In this document: in pieces, positions 12,201 to 22,153 of the stretch
Numbering within the stretch: position 1 is the first letter of the stretch
How the letters are laid out: each line of letters opens with the position of its first letter
Assembly (NCBI GenBank): GCA_030674155.1
Contig: CM060325.1
Coordinates: 56,756,404-56,820,403 of the forward strand
DNA from: Stramonita haemastoma
Taxonomy: Eukaryota > Mollusca > Gastropoda > Neogastropoda > Muricidae
DNA length: 64,000 bases
Reading direction: 5' to 3'
Program-made: the position numbers and the translations under genes
Notes under the pieces: generated by a model
Seen by the model: only the letters and a program-made list of their open reading frames with translations
Database searches by the model: none
What the model was told of the DNA's origin: nothing

Positions 12201-12971
12201 CTTCAGTTTATTGTCTTGTTTCCATGAAAAGAATTTTAAGCAGTTTCAGTTTTTAAAAAAAAAAATCAAGTCTTACGACAGTGTGTGTGTGTGTGTTTAT
12301 TTTTTATTTATTTATTCTTTTATATTTGTTTATTCTTTTTCACTTGGCTATCCCGACCTTCATAGCCTCGTGGTTGGAGCATTGCATTCATAACCTGACA
12401 GCACAGGTTTCAGCCACCAAGGAAGTGTCTGTTTGAGGGAGGTTTTTTTCTCCCTGGAGTTAACATCAGTACCAACCCCACTCCCCTGAAATTCCTTTGC
12501 ATGAGACTATAAACTGGCGCCTCATGTGCAAACGTGAGCAGAACATCTTATGCACACATTAGAACCTGTTCTGCCATTTGGAAAAGTAGGCCAGAACCTG
12601 CTAGTAGGTACGGAAGACAACAAAAAAAGCAGATGAGTGCTCATTCCGTTATCCTCGATATAAAAGAATAAATAATAAATGAAGAAATAAATAAATGAAG
12701 AAATAAATAAATGAATGAAATAAAATAAAATAAAATGAAATGAAATGAAATGAAATGAATAAATTAAAAAAAAAAAAAATCCAGGCCGCGTTTATCGGTG
12801 AATGAAAGTGTGGTGTGTGGTGTGTGCAGGAATCAGCTGCTAGTGGGGGTGGCGCGGGAGAGGGGTGTGAGCAAGGTGGTGGTAGCGGACACGGCCACTC
12901 ACCTGTCCATTCGCATCATGACCGACATGGCCAAGGGGAAAGGGGCCCAGGTCTCTTTTGACACTGTAAGT

Positions 12972-13009
<38 letters not shown>

Positions 13010-13348
13010 GTGTGTGTGTGTGTGTGTGTGTTGTGTGTGTGTGTGTATGTGTGTTGTTTGTGTGTGTGTGTGTGTGTTTTAAATTTTATTTTTATTTTAT
13101 TTTATTCTTTTATATTGAGGATAATGGAATAAGCAAAAATGTATGTGTGGATGGGTGATGGGTTGGGTGTGTATGTGTGTCTGTGTGTTTGTGTCTGTGC
13201 AGCTGCATATGCGTTATTGGGGTATGCAGTATGTATATCAAGTGCCTTAGTTAGTGATAATATGCTTGATGAGTATGTATGCATACAAAATTGCATTCTT
13301 GCATGCACTAATGCACAATTGCATGTGTACATGTACACCCATGCTTAT

Positions 13349-13415
<67 letters not shown>

Positions 13416-14758
13416 TACACACACACATTTATTCTCTCTTTCTTATTCACTCTTTTTCCCACACAGAAACATAAGCACAGCTAGCACTATCCATCGACGA
13501 AACACATTTTCACTTACACAAATTGAAACATTAGACAAGGATGCTTTGGAAACAACATGAATTATAAATAATGTTACAGTATAGTAAAGAACTGCTAGCT
13601 GTGGTGCTGTGTAAAGAGGTTTTGTTAAATGTCTGTTTTGTGCAGAGTATAGGTGATGAGAGGTATGGAGATGTCATGGTGGTCAGGCCTTTGAGGTAAG
13701 CATCTGCGCGAATATGTCTGCATTTATCTGTGCTTGTTTGTAACCCACATTAAAGGTAAAGGTGTCCCATAACCTGTGTGGTTGTTGGGGAGCGAGGCGT
13801 AGGGACTTCAGCTTCTCTAGCATGTGGAGGGCGGCGCCCATCTCCTTTCCCTTACTGCTTTACCTTCCCTGACCCTAAAGAGGGCAGGTACCCATTTACA
13901 GCTGGGTGAACTGAGGGAACTGCACTGAAGCCAAGGCACGCAAACGGTCACCCATCCAATTGGCAACCAGGCTTGACGCTGCTTAACATTGACTGGGGGA
14001 AAGCGAGCGCTCTGACCACTGAGCTATCCCATCCCCACAACCCACATTAATTTCTCATATTTTTGAGACATAGGAAAGAGTGCTTATTCGTATTATTATT
14101 ATTATTATTATTTTTTTTTCTCATTCTTTGGCTAGAGCTTGGAGGTTCACCAATGGTGAGATTTTTGTATGTGTGGCCGTTTTTGCCTACCATAAAGGTA
14201 ACTAACTGCATTATAACTTAGGGGATGATTTCTAAACATGACACCAGTGTGCATGCACTATTTTTTAAATATACATTTTTTTCGTCATCCTTCTTACTGG
14301 CATGAATAGCCTACTCTATTGAAAGGTTTATGACAAGTTTTAGCATATGCCCAAGATCTCCTGTGTGTGTTTGAACCCCAGGATCTCATTTCATGCTGCT
14401 GTTAACTCCAGGGGAAAAATCCCCTTGAATGGTGTCTTGATGTTGGGGTGATATTTCTGTGTCTGAAATTCAGGCTGCTGTCCCTGGTGAGTGCACATTG
14501 CTGCAATAGTAATGCCACTCTTTCTTCTTCTTCCTCTTTTATTTGGTTTGTTTTTATTTTTCTGTCGGTACGTGCATTCGTTTCTTAGTGAAAGTGGTGT
14601 TGTTTTTTTTCCCCCACATGATTTTGCTTGGGACAGTTCTCATGTTGTATAGGTTCTTTTCTGTATGCTAAATGTATGTTGAACATAGGATATTGATTGA
14701 TAGTGTCATCTGGAAGACCAGCACCTAGATCACCTCTCAAGGTCTATTTTTTTTTTCT

Positions 14759-14817
<59 letters not shown>

Positions 14818-15503
14818 ATGCACACACTCATGCATGTGCATGCATGCATGCATATGGGTAGGTGTAAAAAGCCCCTATAGGCTGAAGTTGCTCATGATTC
14901 TTTGTGTGTGTGTGTGTGCGTGGATGCATGTGTGCATGCGTGTGTGCGTGTGTGACACACAGGGAGCTGAACCTGAAGGAGGTGGAAGAGTATAACCGGC
15001 TGCAGAAGGTGGAGTCAGTGTCCATACCACACCTGAGGGAGAAGGTGAGGGCAGTCTCTCTTCTCTTCCTCTTATTTTTATCTATTTATTTATATTTTAT
15101 TTATTTATTACTTATTTATTATTTATTCTTTTACTGAGGATAATGGAATAAGCACTTGTGCGCTTTTTTGCATCAATCAATCAATCAAATTTTATTTCCA
15201 GATGTACATTGAGTAAGCAGCGATCTGCTTTTTTCCATCAAGCCATCTATCTAAAGAAAAGAAAAGAAAAAATCAAAACAATAGCAAAAATCAAATCCAA
15301 AAACAAACAAAAAGCCAACAAAACAAAGCAGAAATCCCTAGCAACAATAAAGCCAACAAAAGAAAGAAAGGAAAAAGCAACAAACAAATAAAACAACAAC
15401 AAACATTTCACCAACATTAATTTGCTAACATGATTTCAACAACTTTAAAATAAACTATACCTATAAATAATACAAGCAACTACTATAACAACAACCAAAA
15501 GAG

Positions 15504-15537
<34 letters not shown>

Positions 15538-15641
15538 TCTACTCAAAAGCCATACACACATATCACATACACCCACACACCCACACACCCACCCACCCAC
15601 ACACCCGTACACCACCCACACACACACACACACACACCACA

Positions 15642-15688
<47 letters not shown>

Positions 15689-18600
15689 ATCCAGTCTCCA
15701 TGTGTATGCAGTTTTGTCGATCTTGTCATCTGTTCCCACTGGCACACAATGGCCTACTCTTATGAAAAGCGGAACAGGATTCAACGTGTGCGCAAGATGT
15801 TCTGCGTGCGTTCATGCATGGGGCCTCGGTTTATAGTCTCATCTGAAAGACTTTTAGGTCAGCATGGAAGTCAGAGTGGAGTCAGCATTGATGTTAACTC
15901 CAGGCAAAAAATCTCCTCAAACAGGAATCGAACCCAGGTCGTCAAATTGTGAGCGCAGTGTTCTGACCACTAGGCTATCCCATCCCCTGTCTTCAGCCAT
16001 CTCCCTCCCCTACTCTCTTTGTATGATTATGTGAGAGGGTTTTACCAATGGTAGACAAGAAATGCATTCATTTTATCAGGTGTTTTTTTTTCCTGTCCTG
16101 TGCATGGGTTAGGATAGAAGGTTATAGTTGAAAGAGTGTGGGTTTGATCCCCATCAGAGGTGCAGTTACTCTGTGGGATTGAATTGGATTGGATTGGATT
16201 GTACTGTACTGTACTGGTACTGTAACTGTACTGTACTGTACTGTATTGTATTGTATTGCATTGCATTGCATTACTTTACAATGCATTGCATTGCATTGTA
16301 GTTGTGTTGCTTGTTTTGTGGTACTTTAAAAAAAAAAAAAAATTTGTATCTTTTTTTTTTTGTGGTACTTTCAGTCATGGTTGATTTCTCTGCATGAACT
16401 TCAGGCTGTTGAGGTTTCCTCTTCCATAGCGAGCTTTTAGCAAGACAACCTGCACTCTCCTTTAAAGGAGAAGAAACTCCCTCTGAAGTCAGAGTATGGT
16501 GAAGTACTTGAAAACAGCCCCACTCACAAACTTCTTATCCAGTGTGTATTTACATAAGGTCTAACCGTGATTCCCAGGTTGGATGAGTGAGTGAGTCAGT
16601 GAGCCTATTGTGGGTGGTCCACAGGGTGTTAAACTGAGGGATATGCAACAATAACAACATCATCAACATCAACATATTTTTTGGGGGGATAAATTTAAAA
16701 AAAAAAAAAAATTTTAATAATTAACATCAGTATCAACAACTGCAAAGCTTTGCCCAGTTTTCTGTCATAAAATCAGTTTGCAGTGTGAGAGTGGGGTTAG
16801 GCTCTTTATTGAAGCGATAAGCGATACAGGAGGATCTGAAAATAAAATATGGTGTTGTGTTGAGTGGTGTTGTGTGTGACTGCAGTGGCACCGGGGGAAC
16901 AGCATTGAACAGCTGACCACCACTTTCATCACCGGGCTGCAGGAAAACTTCCCCTCCACCGTCCCCAACATCGTCAGGTCAGTATCCACCTCAAAAACCT
17001 GAAAAAAACAAAACAAAGGTAAAGGTGTCCCAGAACCTGTGTGGTTGTAGGGGAGCAAGGCGTCAGAGACCTCAGCTTCTCTAGGGGCCAGCATATTGAG
17101 GGCGGCGCCCATCTCCTCTCCCTCGTTGATTTACTTTCCCTGGTAAAGCCCAGACCTAGAGAAGCTGAGGTCTCTGACGCCTCGCTCCCCTATGACCACA
17201 CAGGTTATGGGACACCTTTACCTTTACCTTACCTCACCCAACTGTAAATGAGTACCTGCCCTGGGAAACCTACTCTTGGCAAAAAGCCAAAAGCTTTGGT
17301 CAGTTAGTGATGTCAGCTTTGTGTCCCTGGAGGTCTGTGTTAACATGCTGGTCTGCTTTTCAAACGTTGGGTTGAAACTTTTGTCTTTAGCTCTGACAAG
17401 CTCTCAATTATAACAATCTGTATTTTCCTTTGAATAGAAAGAATTATCTGAAGTTGGAGTATGGAGGCCTATATGGTGAGATACTTGAAAAACGTTCATG
17501 CACACAAAGTTGTCATCCCCTGTGCACTTGTGGTCTCACAGCGATACATTCCCAGGTGGGATGAGCGAGTCAGAGTGCACACTCTGGGTGATCTCCAGGG
17601 TGTTGGCGAACAGGCAACAGTAACAAGAAAAGCATGCATTAAAAAAAAAAGTTATATTTTTTCTGCCTTGTATTTTTCATGCAGATGACAAAATAGAAAA
17701 AAAGCATGCTCACAAGTGTTGTGTTTAGACACCATCCCCAAAGTCAGAATGTGTTAGATGGTGGAAAGTGGTGAGTTGGGGAGGAAGGGAGGGGGTAGAA
17801 ATTGTTTCATGGACCAGAAAAACAGCATAATCTTTCTTCTGCTAGTGATTATTATTGTTTCACCCAGCACTTGGACATAGCTGGATAAAACAAAAACAAA
17901 AAAAAGAGAAAATGTTTGTTTGATTTGCAGAACCAGTGCCAAGCTTGGTCAGGAGGAAGGCAGAGAAGCGTGTGGACAGTGCTCCATGTGTCAGGTGCGT
18001 TCTTGCTTCTTCTATTTCCTCTATCCCGTAGTCTGTTTAGACCGTAGGGGCGCCACGGAAGACCTCACAACCAGCTCTCTCCATTTCCCTCTGTCCTCAA
18101 CCTTTCTCAGGGTGTCACTCAGCCTGAGGCCTGTCCACTCTCGAATGTTGTCCTCCCATCTCTTTCTCTGCCTGCCTCTCCTTCTCCCGCCTTGCACAGT
18201 TCCCTGCAGAATCGTCTTGGCAAGCCCTGTTGATCTTGTGACGTGCCCATACCACTTCAGTTTGCATTTTTTGACTGTGGTCAGGAGATCTTCAAAGGGC
18301 CCGATGGCTTGACCTATTCTGCTTGGGTTTTGTTTAACTCTTGGAGGACGGCCGTCTGCAATAATAAAGCAACGGTTTTGTACGGCTGTCCGCTATAGCA
18401 GATTTGCTGTTTGCAGATTTTTCACGTGGCAGCAGCATTGATACTATGACTAGTGCAGCTAAACATGGCTTCGTGAGCCTATCTAAGGTCAAATGCAGAA
18501 CGTTGTCAGTTGATTCCATGTGTTCTGAACTATTTGTTTGCGGTTGCAGAGAGTAGGGGACACGGAGTAGTGACATGGAGTACAACATTCAGAGTATTTT

Positions 18601-21600
18601 CTTCATGCTTGTTAAAGCTTAAATATTAAAGTGAGAGCTTCAATCTTTTGATATGTACTAACCCAGCATGTTATTCATAAGTTAAGAAAATTTCATTATC
18701 TTTCTATGTGTTATGTATTTTTTATGATTTTTTTTACGAACTATTACAAATGGGTTGTCCATGGGGAAAAGCAAGGGAGAGAACTGGCTGTCCCGAGTGA
18801 GTTAACCTTCACTCTTTCATTTGCACATTGGCATGAGGTGTGATTTCAGTTTCTTTCTGTGTTTCTGATAACCTTCTTCCTTTCATTCTGGAGTTTCTAG
18901 GAAAGTATGTTTGTGAAAATGAGGTAACTACTTCAAAGGGAAATGACACTGAAATATGGTAGGGTTAAGCCCAAATGTCACGCGCCACTGCCTGTGTTCT
19001 CAAGTGAACAGAAACAATAATGTTGGGCAGTTTGGACATCGTGTGTTTCAGTGTTGGTGACATGCAGGTGTTAGAACAGGTAACAACAAACAATCATGTC
19101 AACAGAAAACCAAACAGCATGTGGGGAGGGAAGTTCCTGGCGCCATTTTGAAATTGGTTGCAAGAGATTTGGTTGAGTATTGCTGCTGTAAATTTTTAAA
19201 ATAAAGCCTTTTTTCACCTTTTTTTGGTGGTGGGAGGGGGGGGGGGTGACATCTGTGCATGGCAAACCTTTATAACATCTAGAATTCACTTTCTGATTTT
19301 AAACTCTTGAAGTGAATGGACATGCCTAGAACTCAATAAAACCCTGAGAAAGGTAGAACAGAGAGAGGAATGGAGGGAACTGGTTGTCAAGTCTTCAGGG
19401 GTGCCCCCACGGTTGCCAGACAGACAGATTGACAGATTGACAGATTGACAGACTGACTGACTGACAGACAGACTGACTGACTGGCTGACTGACTGACTGA
19501 CTGACTGACTGACTGACTGACTGACTGACTGACTGACTGATTTTGAAGTGAGACAAGTGTGAAGTTAATCTCAGCATAGTTATGTGGAATGGCCTAGTTA
19601 TGAACATGGAACATCTGTTTGCTGACTTCTTTTTTTTCGTGTACCAGTAACCTCGTATGGAAAACAATTGCCGTTTTGTTTGCAGTCATGTCTTTGAAAT
19701 TTTTTTCATCAGTTTTATGCAGTTGGTGATTTAAAAGAATTAAAAAAATTATAGTGGATGTAGGCCTACATGACTTATTTTATTTTTTGTAGTGGGTGTA
19801 CATGACTTGTGGAGTTACTTCTCTTTGGTGTGGTTCTCTCAGTCATATAAGCTCTAGGTCATATGGGTCAGGAGGGGATTGGAGCATGGTTGAATCTACT
19901 CTCTCACACAGGACAAGCAAGCGATATATTTTGCCATAGGGCACTGGGTGTAGTAAAGCTTCAGTCATTGTTGGGACCCCTGAAGAATGCCCGCCCATTC
20001 AGGGGCTGTAATGGAGTCTAGGCAGGCAAAATGAATGATCCTCATTTAAAAACTCCTCAAATGGTGTCACACTTAATCTTTTCAAAACAAAAAGAAATCT
20101 TGGGTCAGTAATTTTCATATTGGTGAAGAAATTGTAACTGTTGCCCTTGATTTCCTCCGCAACTATGTGCTCAAATAGAGGACAGAAGACTCTAAACAGA
20201 ACCCCCTCGAAAGAAGCATTTCACAGGCTTGCTAAGAGTGCACCCCACAAAAATGATAAACGATCTGTTCAGGTGTTCTGTGACTGAGGGGGTAGGGGGT
20301 GGGTTTGTTGACACTAAGAAAATACAGAGTGCAAAACTAGAAGAGCTTAGCAGATGAGGTGTTGAAGCTGTACATGCATACAAATTTGGTGAGTGACCTT
20401 GTGGATTGTGTGCAGTCTTCTCTGGACACAAACGTGGGAGATGCCTCGGCTCTGAGGGCTGTGGAGATTTCAGAGCATCTCGCCCAGGGGGCTGCTGTTT
20501 CTGCTGCTGCCACCACTGCCACCAACACAGACTCTGATGGGTAAGTAATGCTAGTTCATTGAACCCATAGAATGGGAACAGATGACAATATTTACACAAC
20601 TGCATACACACGGGGACTGGATGAACAAAAGCACATGAATGCCTATCCCATTATCCTCGATATAAAAGAATAAAATAAATAAATAAAGAAATAAATTACT
20701 ACAGTTGAAGGGAAACAACTCCAAAATTAATGGAGGTCACTCTGTTGCTTGGCAACATCTAGCTGCAGAAATGTGGCCCCCAAAAAGTTTTTAACTCATA
20801 TTTTGTGTTATTTCGCATGACTGCTTGGACTGTACTTGATCAAAATGACCAACTCCTCTTTTTGAATGCATCAATGACTTTACACAGCTAAAGAAGTGGC
20901 AGATGAGGTTTTAGATGAGCCTGACAGTGATGAAAACGATCTTGTATGATTCAGGAGATTGTGAAGATAAAAAAAACACACACAAAAAAAACCGACTGAG
21001 ATTTTGCCTCAACTTATGAGTGAAGCTATTGAAATGGGGGGTCCTTAGATTGACAGTGGGGATGAAGAAAGTGTATTATCAATTATTATTATGAAAATTT
21101 TTATTATTTTATTTTAATAAGTTTTGACATATTTTTGTAAGGAAATATCAAGCTAACTATTTTGAGCTTGCCTGAAAGCAACCTATGATAACCTTTATAG
21201 GTGTGTGTGTGTGTGTAATTCGAATTTGCTAAAACTATTGTTATTGATTACTTGTGTGTTGTATAGGTCGAATGCAAGCATTTTGTTTTTTGCAAGATAT
21301 AGCGCTATATAAGTTCCATATATTATTATAATTATTATCAATTTCAGGATTTTTCATATGGTAATTTCTGAACATAGCAACTGGTACATAAGAATTTTAT
21401 TCCCTGGCACATAGGGTGCACATGCACTTGGCAGTTAAGAGGTTTAAGGAGAGTGCAGGTTGTTATGCTAAGAGCTTAGCAGGGCTAAAGACAAATCTCA
21501 CCATAGCATTTTAAAGCATCTTTGATCCAGGCTTGGCTCTTAGCTTACATCAGTAACTGACAAACATTTTGGCCTGGGTGAGGAATAGGGTTTGACGAAA

Positions 21601-21650
21601 GAAGTCCTGAAAAAATATTTTTTTTACTAATGTAATACATATAGAAAAAG

Positions 21651-21688
<38 letters not shown>

Positions 21689-21965
21689 TTTATGTCTTAT
21701 GTGCTTGCATTCATGATGTAATCAGGACTGCATCTTTACGTTCCATTTTCTGTTGTGTGTTTGCAGGTTAACAGTAGATGGCATAAAGGCCTCTCTGTGC
21801 TATGGATGTCGCCTGATGATGAAAGGCTTGGTAAGTCACATTTTTTAATATTAGATTATTACAACAAACAGAGAACACGATAACAAGTAAAGGCTTTGAT
21901 GTGTAGCCTATCCTGTGCTGTGTGCAATGTTCTAACCACTAGGCTAACTGGCCCCCCAAAGTGTT

Positions 21966-21997
<32 letters not shown>

Positions 21998-22025
21998 TAG
22001 ATATATCTCTCTCTCTCTATATATG

Positions 22026-22082
<57 letters not shown>

Positions 22083-22114
22083 TTGTTGGTGTTGCCTTCT
22101 GTTTGCGAGAGTCA

Positions 22115-22153
<39 letters not shown>

